A stretch of 64,000 bases of DNA from Cercophora sp. LCS_1 (taxonomy: Eukaryota > Ascomycota > Sordariomycetes > Sordariales > Lasiosphaeriaceae): positions 1 to 64,000 of the forward strand of contig JAPZLL010000056.1 in assembly GCA_036250225.1 (NCBI GenBank). Reading direction: 5' to 3'. The notes under the pieces are model-generated. The model did not search any database, had not been told where the DNA came from, and worked only from the letters and a program-made list of their open reading frames with translations. This document shows, piece after piece, positions 1-11,725 of the stretch (positions are counted from its first letter, which is position 1; every line of letters begins with the position of its first letter). The translations under genes and the position numbers were made by a program.

Positions 1-79
1 CCACCGGGGCTTTGTGGGTCGTTGCACCCCGGGCCCAATGATTGGTGTTCCGTAACTGGCCCGTGCTCCCTCCTTGAGG

Positions 80-762
80 TCATGACCTGGGTCGTGACAG
101 GTCCCGGGTTCCTGTAATGACACAGCGGTTGGAGTCGATTGCCCTCCGCTTGTCGGCGAAGAAGCTATTTCTTCTAGCCTTCCCATCCTTCTGAAACTTG
201 GTCCTCCGACGGAATACATTTTCCTCGTCCTCAGACTCGCTGGGAATAGGCGGGTCAAAGTCCTCATAGCGTGCTACTGATAGGGCGAGTGCGTCGAGGT
301 CGAGTGCCGATAGGTTTTTAGTCGCGACTGCAGCCCCTGTTAGGCACATGAGAGGTGTTTACCGCGACTGAAAAACTTATATATCTTGACCGTTGTCGGG
401 ATCACGAGGACGCGGCCGAGAAAAATTGCGAAATTATCCATCGAGCCAAACACTATACCGTAGAGTATACCATAGTCCAACTCAAGCATCGCCGAAACCT
501 CGAGATCGCTAAAGTCTCGATATTTCTCCATGGGTTGTCTGGTTAGGGATGTGAACCCCGCCCTCCAGTGTCCCTCTGCCTTCCGGACAAGTTCGAGTTT
601 CTGTGCCAACCCATCGAGCGGGAGGAGAGGTGTAGTGCTCTGCTGCTCGGGTAGCCTTTTTCCGTTGTCAAGAACGCGATGGAGCTCGCGTATCGCCCTT
701 TTGTTGGCTCCAAAGTCTTTCATGAAACGAGCGTAACGCTCTTCTATTGTCCTCGACGACAT
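80..762 (-). pseudogene. HNH-endonuclease-like gene, partial and probably decayed
   Basis: The minus strand opens with ATG at 762 and reads about 110 residues of charged helical sequence (EERYARFMKDFG, AQKLELVRKAEGHWRAGF). A second open block (349-80) ends in NRCVITGTRD, which resembles the start of the fungal HNH_2 nuclease domain (C-x-x-T-G). The two blocks lie in different frames and no clear splice pair joins them near 340-440. Just after the CVITGT motif the frame runs into a stop, although a shifted frame continues with a Cys-His pair towards the window edge. This suggests a frameshifted relic, or a gene whose 3' end lies outside the window. The HNH assignment rests on one short motif and is tentative. 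Confidence 0.4.
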
Positions 763-2179
763 CGCGCTCGATCGTACTCAGAAAACGCTCCCGCAGCCCA
801 ACGGGACGCATCGGTGGGTGATGAAGTGTCTTCGCAGGAGAAGAGGGAAGCGGGAACGCACTGGCTTAGAACCAGTCCTCCCTGATCGAGATGTGGAAGT
901 GAGAAACTAGGACTCCACCGACCGGACGGGTCCCAGAGAGTGATTGAGAAGGAGTGGCTGAACCTTGGAGGAAGCCGCTGAAGAATGGCCGTAAGTTTAC
1001 AAGAGGAAGGTCAAATGGTGGGGGTCTGGCCATTATATATTTGGGAGTGGAGGCCCGTGCAGGAACGCAAACACGGAAGTTCGCAGGGGCGCACCGGCCA
1101 ACGTGGTGCACGAATTACCGCTGTCGGTTGTTCTCGGCTCTGACCGTCTGATGGACCAAACGCCAAACCCGGTTGTGTAAGGATTTGAAAATTTGCCGAA
1201 AGACAGTCACGTGCCGTTTGTAGCCGCTGGCTGCAGGGCCCACTGCCCCACTACTGGCAGAATGGCTGCGCGCCTCACTGCCCTCCAGGGGACCCACTCT
1301 ATGTAACGCAAGGGCGTCAGGGTTAGGGCTGTGTGAGGAAGGGTCACGTGGTGGGTGTAAAGTTCAATTGGAACGTGGCCCCCCTTCTCCGAAGGAGCGG
1401 CCACCAGCCTTCTTATCCTAGATCACGACTTCCGCCTTCGGAAACCTCTGGAGCTTCAATCTTTGTTCCATCGCTCCATGGCCGACGGCCGGACCCGTCG
1501 CGCCGGCCCGAACCTGTCCGCGCAGGGCCCCTTCGCCTCCAGGCCACCCAGATGGCTCCCTCCAGGGCACTCGTTACAGCAGCAGCAAGCCTGGAGACAG
1601 GTCTCCGGACAAAGCCACGACTCCTGGGAGGGCCCGAAGGGACTTTGGCCCAGCAACGAGCGGGCGCCATGGGTTAAGGAGAAACCAGGGCCAGGAAGTT
1701 CTCACCCATCTAAGAACCGGTGAAGTGGTGGGTGGTTCGTACGGGGTTTAGCATGGGTGGGTGGGAGCAGCGGAAATGAGTATGTAGCCACGCCTATTTC
1801 AAGAGCAGTATATACGCCACTTCGGCTTCATCATGGATTGTCTCCCATGTAAGCAACCTGGAGGCTAGCTGGAGGCTAGCCTCCAGCCGGCCTCGGGCTG
1901 ACCTTGGGTTGACCTTGGGGCTCCTTGCCGCGACAATGTGTGTGTTCTGTTCTATGTTACGCCCAATTGTGGCCTGTGCCCATTGTACCTTCCTTCCTAT
2001 TGCTCCTACAGCGCAGCGCGGCGCCATTGATTTAATTCTCCATTGCGAACAATTAATAACAGTGCAGAAGAATCTGGTACAAATCCTTCAGCCTCACCAA
2101 CCATTCAAAACTCCAACCAAGTGCCGCCGATCACATCGCAGCACCTCGCGCCCACAAATCGAACAACACCACGCTCAAG
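763..2179. other. intergenic, no supported gene
   Basis: Only short overlapping ORFs on both strands, none with a recognisable domain. A small direct/inverted repeat built on GGAGGCTAG lies at about 1859-1886. The last 200 bases before 2180 are presumably promoter and leader of the next ORF. Confidence 0.5.
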
Positions 2180-3045
2180 ATGTCTGCCACACCGGCGGCT
2201 GGGCCCCCACGCGTCGTCTCCAAGTATGGAGACCTTCAAGCTGACGAGAAAATAATGGCCGACGACATCATCAATGCTCTACGCATTGTCAACAACACCG
2301 ACGAGCGCCCGGACGAAGATACCAGAAAGCAGTTTTGGGCACAAGTCTTCAAAAACAACTGGACGACCGCCATCCCGGCGCTTCGCCCCCCCGAATTAGG
2401 CCCCAGAAACGGAAAAGAGTTCATGATCTGCGTCGGCACCCTCAGCGACGATCTGCCTCCCTCCCGCACCCAGGTGAAGCAGCACAAGAAGACGCCATAC
2501 TCCTCTCCGCCGGCTGCCAAACCCCAACGCAGGCGCGGCGGGCCGGTTTTCCTAAAGCCAAGCCTCAACACGGAAACCGGTACTATTGTGTTCATGTGGC
2601 TCGACGGCAACTCGAGCACAATCAACCCGGCGTTTACGACCCTGCTCCCGGAGTACACCGAGGCCACAGCAAAGGCAGCCGCTGTACGTAACTTTGACGA
2701 AAAGGAGATTGAGCGCGTTGGAAAGTGGAATGTTAGGATGGCCGTCTTTTGGGCGCGAAGCAAGCTGTGCCGGAAGCTGGCGCTCGACATGGACAACCTG
2801 GTGGCAGCAGCGCGGCCCGATGGCATGGAACCCGACTTTCGCCTTCTAAGAAAAACGCGAACTTGTTCCCAGGTCCTCGAGGACACGAGGAAAGCAATTG
2901 AGGAGGTCATACGCCTCGCGAACGCCAATCCCTGTCCACCGCTCAAGCTTTCGAGCCTGGGTTCGAGTGGTGAGTTGACCTTCTCTGTACACCTTGATCT
3001 GTAGCAGGCAATGTTCTAATGAAGCATTGTGTCCTAGATGATTGA
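2180..3045 (+). CDS. hypothetical protein (orphan, about 265 aa)
   Basis: A long open frame starts at ATG 2180 (context CAAGATG). Unspliced it ends at 3004 with 274 residues. A good fungal intron is visible at 2970-3037 (GTGAGT donor, TTCTAAT branch, CCTAG acceptor). Splicing it would end the protein two residues later at 3045. The protein has a basic, Pro-rich linker (around residues 95-120) between an N-terminal helical region and a C-terminal region rich in Arg and Lys with KWNVRMAVFWARSKLCRKL. I do not recognise a domain. Codon third positions are GC-rich, as in the confident genes. It could be a lineage-restricted gene; expression is unproven. Confidence 0.6.
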
Positions 3046-4368
3046 ACGCGAAGCGATTGGGGAACAGACGGTCCTGGGAGGAAGGTGGTGGTTCCTGGTG
3101 GGCTCGGGAAAAATGCGGTGGCCAAGTACAAGGATGGGGACAGCATCTTTGGGACTTGAGGGAGCCTTTTCGCTGATATGTATGTATTAACATAACGTTA
3201 TTGGGATTTTCCCAGCATACATTCTGTCTCCAGTGATGTAAATGTCGCAGCTGCTTAGTTCTGTCTTCTGACATGGCGCAGCCCCAACCCTCGAGCCGCG
3301 ACCGAACTTCTGGTGGACGACCATGTGCAGCATGAGCTCGCTACGTGCTCCTCAGTCAGGCAACAGCTCAATTGGCACCACCACCTCACCGAACGGAAAC
3401 CCCTTCCTTCTGTAACACTTCTACTCCATAAGGAACTGCCATCCTCCCTATCGAGAGACTCTCGACACCGCTTACGGTGCTTGGTTCACGGTGATAATGA
3501 CTTTTCTTTCTGGTAGGGCCTCCCGACCTCCTTCAGGTCCATGGAGACAATCTCCTTGGCCCATGGGATGACAGCCTTGATGGTCATGGGGATGATGTTA
3601 TTTTAATTACAATGCATTTGTTTCTTCATGCTTCGGCACTGCACATCACCAGGTTCGGCGATTTGGCACTCTCGAATATCCCGAGCGAAGCCTGAGTCCC
3701 TCCCGGTGTCGGCAAAGCATATAAACCGCCAGAACCCTTTGGCAGTGGCAACTTCACTTCATCACCCACCAACCAACTCGACCAACAAGCAGCTCTTCGG
3801 CGCGCATCTCCAACCCCGTTCTTCAACTGTCATCGGTACCCTTGTTTCAAACCAGGTAAGTAACCCGGCGCCGAATCTACATGCCCTACTGACACACCGG
3901 ACTCCCCAGCAGATTGGTACTTGCGAGCGCGATGTGGGACTTAACAAGGCTTGTCATGGCGCGTTATGGGCGTGTAGTCTGATGAGATACTTCATATGCC
4001 GGCCGAACCGTTGCAACTAGGGCGGACCAACAGCTCGATATGGCGTTGGGGAGTCAGTCTCGGGATTATGAACTCGATCTTTGTGTATCAATACATTAAT
4101 ACAACCATGTTGACCACGCCGCGATATGCATGACCAGTCGATGGCTGGGGTTGGACTAATCACGTTGTGGAAAGCTTGGGATGTGATGATGCGAGCACTC
4201 TTAAGGAAATCATGGCTCTCAAGTCTCTCATTCTCCTGGAAGGCAATTAATCTCCTGTGAATACTTTACTTGCACACATCTCAAAGAACCTCTGCTAAGT
4301 TTCCAGACCTAATGCCCTTAAATGGTCTCCATGACCCTCCTCCATCAAACCAAGAACCATTCCATGCT
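3046..4368. other. intergenic, no supported gene
   Basis: Scattered short ORFs in all frames without family resemblance. I see no RNA gene or repeat. The right end is the 3' flank of the minus-strand gene that ends at 4369. Confidence 0.5.
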
Positions 4369-5744
4369 TCAGAGCATCCTACTCCCCTTCCCGGTAGTCT
4401 TCGCCTTGAGGGTAGCCTTGGGGCTCTCGTTCTTCATGCCGATGCGCTCCGGAGAGAGTGTGTTCTTCTCCTTGCTGTCAACGACGACGGGAGCAGGACA
4501 GGACATTGGTGGGGCGCTGTCAACAGACAAGGTCAGTTCACATCCTTGTCTTCGCCAGTCCAAGAATGAGAGAGGGGCTATTTAACTTACAGTTCGCTGG
4601 GTGGCGGCGGCCTTCTTCCCCTGCTCCTCGGCAGCCTTCTTGGCTTGCACAGCGGCGTTGCCTGCTCCTTGGTTGACTTCGCAGCTAACGACGTCCAGGA
4701 TCAAGAGATCCAGGGCGAGGTCGTAAGTCTCGCCCAGTTCTCGAGGTTACGTCCAGGATCAAAAGATCGAGGGCGAGGTCGTAAGTCTCGCCCAGTTCCC
4801 GAAGTTGGGCCGCCATGGCCAGTCTCTGGGCCCTCGTGCTGGCGTCCTTGCCCCAGATCTTCTTTGTGGCGGCCTGGTGACGTGGGGTCACCGTGACCAA
4901 AGAGTAAACCCACCAGTCTGCAGGGTAGCCATCTTCGGTGGTGTGCCCCAGGACGGTAACCGATGTTGAATTGGTTCCAGGGCACACCGTAAGTTGTTCT
5001 TGTCATGTCCACCATGTCGCGGCGCTCGACACGAGGATGACGTGTCCTCGAAACGAGGTCTGGATCCAAACCGTCAGCACCGAGCAGAAAAGAGATCAAT
5101 ACAGAATGGGCGACTTACTTGCTTGTCCGATAAACGACACAGCCCCAGTCGACATGAAGGGGGATTTGCCCGCAGGCCCGACACTGCTTCTGCGTTGAGT
5201 GTCAGTACCGTACGGGGAAGGGATGGAAGGAGCGGGACTTGCGTGGTTGTCCAGAGCCTGCTGGACTTGGAGAGGGTTCGCGGACCCGACGAATGCAAAC
5301 GGGTGACCTGGTTCCGTGCGGTCAGTAGGTTTCAGCGGGGGTGGGGAGGCGATGCAGATGGATGGGGAGCTGGAGGTGGATGGAGAACTTACTCTTGCCG
5401 GCAACCAGCTTTGCTGGGAGAATCCACTGCACCCAGCTCGACGAAAAGAGCCCGGGTTCTCCCTCCGTGTTGGAGGCGTGATTTACAGGTTGGAATAGCC
5501 TTGTTGTTGTTCCTGTTGCTTTGGTGGCGTGGGAGCCGTTGTGTGGATGATGTGTGGAAAGGGAATAGCAGGTTTGAAATTTGCAGAGACAGAAGAAATG
5601 GACAGGATGGAAGACTGTGCCCCGGGAGGGCAGGGCTTGAAAAGTCCTAGTGGGGCACACCCTGGGTGGGTAGGTTGTCCGCACTGCTCTTGCCTCTCGC
5701 TCGACAGAAGGACGGGATGAACACGTAAACAAGGGCCCTGCCAT
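4369..5744 (-). pseudogene. multi-exon hypothetical gene, frame broken by a 58-bp tandem duplication
   Basis: Coding blocks on the minus strand join through convincing introns: one from about 5396 (GTAAGTTC...CTGACCGC...CCAG), one from about 5112 (GTAAGTC...GCTGACGG...CCAG) and one from about 4590 (GTAAGTTA...TTGACAG). The protein is Ser/Pro-rich at first (SPAPSIPSPYGTD), then has a compact block with DGYPADWWVYSLVTVTPRHQ and RELGETYDLALDLLILDV, then a Lys/Ala-rich tail. Two exact-frame problems occur. One is a frame switch near 4985. The other is the 58-bp tandem repeat at 4693-4808, which is not a multiple of three and leads to a stop at 4685. Coding resumes in the pre-duplication frame downstream. 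No family was recognised. The 5' start is uncertain. Confidence 0.55.
4693..4808. repeat. 58-bp direct tandem duplication, two copies
   Basis: Copy 1 spans 4693-4750 and copy 2 spans 4751-4808, both starting GTCCAGGATCAA. They differ at only a few positions near the ends and centre. The duplication lies in the coding block ELGETYDLALDLLILDV of the minus-strand gene and shifts its frame. Confidence 0.9.
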
Positions 5745-5832
5745 GGCACCTCCGTCGAAGGGCCGGTGGGCCCTTACCTAACAGAATCGACGTGGGTTGG
5801 GGTCAGGGAAGTGCCCACTCTTCCCATGGCAA

Positions 5833-6523
5833 CTACTCGGGCCAGTGTGTCCCATGGCTGAACACCATCACTCGCATAGTGGAAAGAAAGTCCAGCCGCG
5901 GATCAATGGCACGATGATCAGGCGGGAGCGGAAACCGTAGGCGATCTCCTGTTCTCCCTTTCAATTCCCAGCGTATCATATACACGATGTTCTCTTGGCT
6001 CTTTCCAGGAAAGGCGAGGGCTGGCTTTGTCTCCCAGACCACCATGGCAACACAAGACGCCGCAGCCTCTATCTCCTCGCCCGTGTATTCGCGGAGAGAA
6101 GGTGAGCCCGTCCATTTTCCAAACACGTCACAATAGCGAAAGAACCAGCCCACATCGACGATGTCTTGGGCCGTCCCGACCATGGCCTCCACAATCGTTG
6201 ACAGGTACGGAGGTTGCCAGATGCTTCCTTCAAAGTAAACCAACACAAGTGCCACGATAGCTTGGATATGCCGGCCTTTTTGTGGTGACGTATCATCAAT
6301 GACCCTGCGCAGAGGCCCTGAACTGTGACAAATGCTCTTTTCTGACACGCCGGAGATCAGCTGTTGCTGAATACGTCTGGCCGCGGGCCGGTCTGGTCGT
6401 GCCGCTCTGAGGAGCAGCATTCCAGATGAAATCGGCGGGTGGCACTTCTGGCGACAGCCGCTTTCCATCGGCCGGAATGCCGCCTATCCATTGACGGGCG
6501 GTACTGGGTGCGGGAGGCTCCAT
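5833..6523 (-). CDS. hypothetical protein, exon structure uncertain
   Basis: The best coding block is 6290-5833 on the minus strand, with EEIEAAASCVAMVVWETKP and a Trp/Arg-rich end terminating at 5833. An upstream block from ATG 6523 (MEPPAPSTARQWIGGIPADG) lies in another frame and could be a first exon joined by a short intron near 6290-6330. I could not fix the splice sites. No domain recognised. A single-frame reading from 6468 is also open but begins with sequence that does not look coding. Confidence 0.4.
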
Positions 6524-6889
6524 CCGGCTGATAGGAGGCCATCCTAGGGAGGCGCCCCTCAATTCCACGATCCATGATTAGAAATGATGGGTGAGGTTTC
6601 CAGCAATTGTTATGGTAACTTAGCGGTTTCACGGTTGGTTTTGCCATTTTGCAGGTCGTTAGTTCGAACCCCAGCAAAAAGACATCCCCCTCGCCCGTCG
6701 ACCTCCCGGTGTTTTCCTCGTCGCAACACATGGGCTTCATATTTCACTCTTTAATTTACGGGCGAAGGTGTTTATTTCGACTTCCATGAATGTTTTGCGG
6801 TTGTTTCTGCTTGGACAAGTTGGTCACCGACGTGCCAAGCATGCCGATGGCCGAACGGTCTAAGGCGCCACGCCCAGGACTTCCCGTTG

Positions 6890-8735
6890 CACTGCAATTT
6901 GAACGTCCACGGAGGGGATGAATGTGTGACAAACCCTAACCCCCGCTGCGACACTGCAACCCGACATTGATTCGTCAGCACTTGAACCGCCAAGGTTTGT
7001 TGCCTTGGTGCTTTTGAAGTAATGGAAGCTGTTGTGGTGTTGGTTTGATTCACGTGTCTGACGTTTTCCTGCTCCCTAGATGCGTCCTCTCTGTGATCGG
7101 CCGTCATGGATTTTAGCAAGATGAGAGTTGAAGTTCTCAGACTTCCCGGACTACAGCTCAGCTTGCTCCTAAAATTAGAATCGCCCACTGCAATTCCCGC
7201 GTCCCATGAAGGCATCGCTCAGCGGAAGGTTTTGCTGGAGGGCGGCGGGTCCACCCCCTCCCCCCCCCACCCAAATGAAATGATAGATTTACTGAAAATA
7301 AAAACAAAGGGAATGCTAAAAAATGGCAAAACCAAGAGTCGAACACAAGCTGTTCACCTTTCAAAGTAGGAGTCTTCCAAGTGAGCTATCTAGGCCCAAG
7401 TGGACTCGGTCACGGTGTGCTTGATGTGAAAACCACCCAGTCTCCATACCTATAAACTCGCAAAGTGGAGGGGAAGCTCCCCAGACGCGGAACAGACACA
7501 GCGGTGTGCACCGGAGCAGTCTCGGGGTCACTGCAATTTCCACTTCGCAAGAGGGTATTCTCGTGTGCGAGCTTGCAGCGGGGTAATGATGGCAACCGAT
7601 AAACTTTCAAACTTGCGAGCACCAGAACCTCGCCTCACCGCAATTTTCTCATCCCAAGAGGAGATCTCTAGGCAAACTCGAGCTCATCGCAGCTCGACGA
7701 CGATGAGGTCAATCAAGAAACCCTACCAGAACAGCACAGCCCTGAGTTCAAATGAGGATAGCAAGCCACTACCCACGTCTCCAATTCATTAGGCAGCCTC
7801 CGGTCGAACCCGGCGTGACATGTGTATTCCAGCAAGGAATGCGGTTTCCAATTTGGAAAAAGAAATCCATGTTGTCAACGGGCGACGGAATAAGCCGTGT
7901 TCGTGGCTGGGTGAGCCGCCAGAGGCTGGTGCTGGCCATCCAGAAAGAGGGGTAACGGTCGGAAATCCCCACAATGATGGACACTGGTTTTTTGAACACA
8001 ACGACGATAACTTCAATCAATTGAGCAATTGTTTTGGCCACGGCCAACGACCTATTATCGCGTATATCGCGTGTTTTCGCTGTTGAGAGCCAAAGTCGAC
8101 ACATGTCAGTGCGTTTCTCGCGCCAAGATGTGTGCGAGAAAAGACACCAAACCTTGTGGCGTAGTGCAACCAATCGGCACACAGGAAAGGTAGCCGTGAA
8201 CGGCTCCCTCCAAATCACTGCAATTTTCACATCTCGCGAGGGCATTCCCGTGACACAAGGAGCGGGGTCGCGATGAGAAACCAATGGACGGCTTTGAAAC
8301 AGGGGAACTCCGCAGAAGCGACCGGGGGCCCGAACACTGCAATTTTCACCTCCCGCGAGGGCACCTCCCAAACGAACTTCAAGTCCGTGACTGGTTGGCC
8401 GGAGCGGCGCACCGACCCAACTACTAACATTCCCCTCACAGGCTTAGCTATGGGAGTAGCACTGCAATTTTCAGCCCGCAAGAGGGCATCAGGGGGCCGC
8501 TTCACCCAACCACACACCAGGCCCGATTTCGTCCCAGCATCTAGGTAGACTTGGCGAATTCGCGCAACTTGGTAGCAGCGACTTTTGTTGTTCAATGTTT
8601 CACCAAAAGCAATTGCACTGCAATCAACCCAGCCACGTCATCCGACCCGACCTTGTCATCAAAATGTTCCTCGCAGTCAGATTGGCGGGCGGATCCAGCG
8701 CACTGCAGTTTTTACATCGCAAGAGGCCATCACTT
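6890..8735 (+). repeat. cluster of at least eight copies of a ~37-bp element
   Basis: Eight same-orientation copies share a core that begins CACTGCAATTTTCAC, continues with a TCGCRAGAGGGC-like block and often ends ATTCYCGTG. Copies start at 6890, 7186, 7529, 7636, 8216, 8335, 8460 and 8701. A half copy is visible at 8616. Starts are 296, 343, 107, 580, 119, 125 and 241 bp apart, roughly multiples of 107-125, as if a tandem array with a unit near 118 bp had lost or mutated members. The ~80 bp between copies is not visibly conserved. Best-preserved copies are 8216, 8335, 8460 and 7529. No copy was seen elsewhere in the window. Function unknown. Confidence 0.75.
7328..7398 (-). other. tRNA-like fragment (probably a decayed tRNA)
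   Basis: The minus strand reads like a tRNA: GATAGCTCACTTGGAAGA resembles a D arm and TGTGTTCGACTC resembles a T loop, with about 72 nt overall. The acceptor ends do not pair, the T stem pairs poorly and the anticodon stem is broken, so it is unlikely to be functional. Confidence 0.35.
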
Positions 8736-9022
8736 CAATATCCCCTTGACTTCGCAGACGGACCTCAACCCACCCCGAGCTAAAATATTATCGCCAATCT
8801 CTCTACAACCGCTGCACCTCGAATCAATGAGAACAGAAACAACTAGAAACTCGACGCAAAGAACCTCTATTCGTGGTATCATATCCTCTGCAATGCATTT
8901 TCGCACCAATTAGAGTACAGGCATGGATACAACCGCCAACTCCCCAGTCAATGCTAAATATTCATATCTCATGCGATCGTCCGGTCCGACCAGTATCTAT
9001 CCAACCTTTTTCTTATTCCTCT

Positions 9023-11725
9023 CTAATCAACGTGTTGAACCTCAATCCTATACGGCAGCGGGATATCCCTGCTGGCCTTATTCTGCGCAATATTGACGCA
9101 GTGCTCGTTTTCCACTCTAAACACGGCCCACATGCCGCGACGAAAGACCTCAATGAGAGCAACAACAAAAGTAACAATGGAAGAGTGCTGGACACCCTTA
9201 AAGATGACGAACCCTACCCACGTCATGCGGAGGATGGGGTCGAGACCGACGGCGGCGTAGTACCACCATGTGGAATCAAAGGCGAGGATGTCGCGGAGGT
9301 AGTTTGGTGCCTTTTTCTGGGCGAGTCGGAAATCCATGTAGATATCCCAGTATGCTGCGGCATAGTTAGCGGGTTGCTGAAGAAGCAGAAAAGGGAGAAG
9401 GCGTACATGAGTAGATGGTGCTGAGAGTGGACAAGGAAATAAAGAAGCTCAGCGTCATCTCGCTCCCGTTGATCCTATACTCCGAAAGGGCGACGACGGA
9501 GCCGATGGCGATCAGGTATTTCAAACAGTTGGCCAAGTGAGGGAAGACGTCACGCGTGTCGTAGTATCGTCGGAGACACTGGATCGCACGCCAGACAAAC
9601 GGCAAGGTGCCGAGAAAGGCCATGAGGCGGGATCTGCTAGATCCGCATCGCTCAGGCTCATCCCAGCCCTCGATGTAGACACAAAAGAACAGTTCGGTAT
9701 TCTGAAAGACGGTCAGTCATGTCTTGATGCCAAAGGCATTTGTTGACCTACAGCGAAGGGATACCTCAGCGAAGAGTAGATATCGCCGAGGAAGACATCT
9801 CTGAATTCGACAGAGTAAAAGGGTGCCATGAGAAGGCGCCACTGTAGCCGTAAGCAACATGCCGTGTAACAGTAGGGGGGGTACTTACATGAGCGGTAGC
9901 GAACCATAGTCGGCTCTGGTGATGGAAGACGGGAAGAGGGAGGAGCAGCACCAGCAAGGTGGCGCCGATGAGCACAACCGGATACCACAAAAACATGACA
10001 TCGCCGCCAAACTCGGCGCTAAAGTTGAGCCAAAAGGCGGCTCCAAACATGAGGGTGAACAAACTGGGAAACTGTGCCAGCTTCCGCCAGTCCAACGAGT
10101 GTCGTGGATCAAACTCAAAGACAAACTTGTAGTTGACCTTGTGCTTGCTCCACAGACGGCAGATGAGCACAAACAGCCACCCCATGACAAGCATGAGAAA
10201 GTAGCCGGCATAAATCTGCAGATGCGACGACACCACCTTCTGCTTGTCCCCATCAAGGTCGTCGTCAAACAGGAAGCGCACGGCCGAGATGAGGCCCTGG
10301 ACGCTGAAGACGAAGCCAAAACCAACGAGCAAGCCATTGGAGAAATTGCTCATGGTCTCGGTGTCTCTGAGAGCGGTGCGGGACCGGAGCTTGGTCATGG
10401 CCGCCTTGGTATCGCCGCGTTCAAAGTAGCGCGCAAACAGGTCCTCGGTCGTCCGCATGTGGTCCTCGATTACCGTGCTCTTGACAAAAGCGGCCTTGTC
10501 GACAAAGTGTCGCACAAACTCCAACTTCTCCGACACGCGCGCGTTCTTGTCATACTTTTTGTTGAGCTTCTGAAACGCCGTGCGGTTGAGTGCTGCGTAG
10601 GACTGGATGAGGTTGAGCGTCCGGTAGAACTCGTGGAGGGCCACCTTGAGCTTCCGCTTGGCCTCGGGGTACGAGACATCTTCGTCAATAACCACCTTGG
10701 GCACGAAATCTCTTCGACGTTGTGAAGGCAACGCCGTGAGGATCGGCGTCGGCGGAAGTGGGGGCCGGTCGCGTGCCCCTGGGCTGTGCTTCGTCGATGA
10801 CGATTTGCTAAACGAGGTCATTTCGATCACACTTTCCCTGACTCGGCCGAGCAATCCCTGCGATGCTGGGTCCCCGAACCCTTTTTTCCCAATGTCGCTC
10901 CGAAAGGCGTCGTCACCCCGGCGATTTCTCATCTCGTACAGCTGCTCACGCAGCAGCTGGAGCCGCTTTCCGGCTTCCTGCTCTTTCGTCCTGTAAAACT
11001 CCTCCACCTTATCAAGCTCCCCCATCATAAACTGGATAAAGTCATTCTTGGCCTTTTCGACCGGATCTGTCGGATTGAGGGGCTGGTTCGCGCTGTCAAA
11101 GAGTCGGTTCCGGACGGCATTGAACGGCACTGATGACGCAATGGCGGTCAGCGCGCGTTGTCTCCTTGTCATCATCCTCCTCGGTGCCGACGAAGCGTGT
11201 CGTTGCGGCGGCTGCTCCTCCGTATCCCTACCCATGACGGCTTCCACCAACCGTTCGCGTGGCTGTTCCTGATACTGGTTGACACCAAGTCCAGCGACAT
11301 CGAGTCTCGGGAGAGCGGCACTGGCTGGCCGGCCGGGGCTGGGGCTGGGGCTCGCTGCCCGCGAACCGTGTCGCGAGTTGGGATTGGAATACGACTCATC
11401 GTTGTGGACTCGCGCGTATGGCCCGTACCGCGGCGGTTCGACACTCTCGCCGGCTTCGAGGTCTGTCGGGGATGCAACGTGCGACTCGCGAGACTCCGGC
11501 CGTGATGGGACCTGCTGCGGGGGCGGCGCGTGTCCCGAGTCTGCTTTGTGAATGGCTTCGGCGACGGCGTGGATGTATCTCTTTCCCGTCTTGTAGTCAA
11601 GGTACTTGCTGGCCCATTCTGTCAAGCCCGCTGTTAGCCGAGGCCGTGATGCCGCGATGCCGGCGCATTGCTCGGGGCTACCCACCTGGGACCCGCTCCG
11701 AGACGAGCTCCTCTCCGAACCTCAT
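9023..11725 (-). CDS. SYG1: SPX-EXS protein, SYG1/XPR1 family (phosphate export/signalling)
   Basis: Five exons: 11725-11686, 11618-9889, 9841-9752, 9701-9407 and 9354-9023, with introns of 47-67 nt. They sum to exactly 829 codons (828 aa plus stop). The first exon gives MRFGEELVSERVP, spliced to EWASKYLDYKTGK, the hallmark N-terminus of an SPX (inositol-pyrophosphate-sensing) domain that continues to about residue 400. Several membrane segments follow. The C-terminal EXS domain shows GDIYSSLRYPFANTELFFC, IEGWDEPERC, RRYYDTRDVFPHLANCLKY and YWDIYMDF. In animals and plants this family (XPR1/PHO1) exports phosphate; yeast Syg1 is the fungal relative. The SPX domain is interrupted by a long disordered insert (about residues 60-190), as is common in fungi. 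The start is decided by the SPX motif. Confidence 0.95.

Larger units (their letters stand above)
6575..9022. other. gene-free region carrying a dispersed repeat cluster
   Basis: No credible coding sequence on either strand. It contains the ~37-bp repeat cluster (6890-8735) and at least two tRNA-like fragments (6843-6885 on + and 7328-7398 on -). The last ~150 bases are the 3' flank of the SYG1 homologue. Confidence 0.6.

Noticed and set aside
4742..4808. Intron created by the 58-bp duplication
   Set aside because: On the coding (minus) strand no AG-GT junction exists in the repeat unit, and the possible GTAACC...GTTAG intron of 66 nt leaves the wrong frame.
6890..8735. CRISPR array
   Set aside because: Repeats are short, conserved and spaced by unique DNA, but intervals are 70-540 bp and irregular, copies are diverged, the genome is clearly fungal and no cas-like genes are present.
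8873..9424. 183-aa plus-strand ORF
   Set aside because: Overlaps the last exons of the SYG1 homologue in antisense and has no domain.
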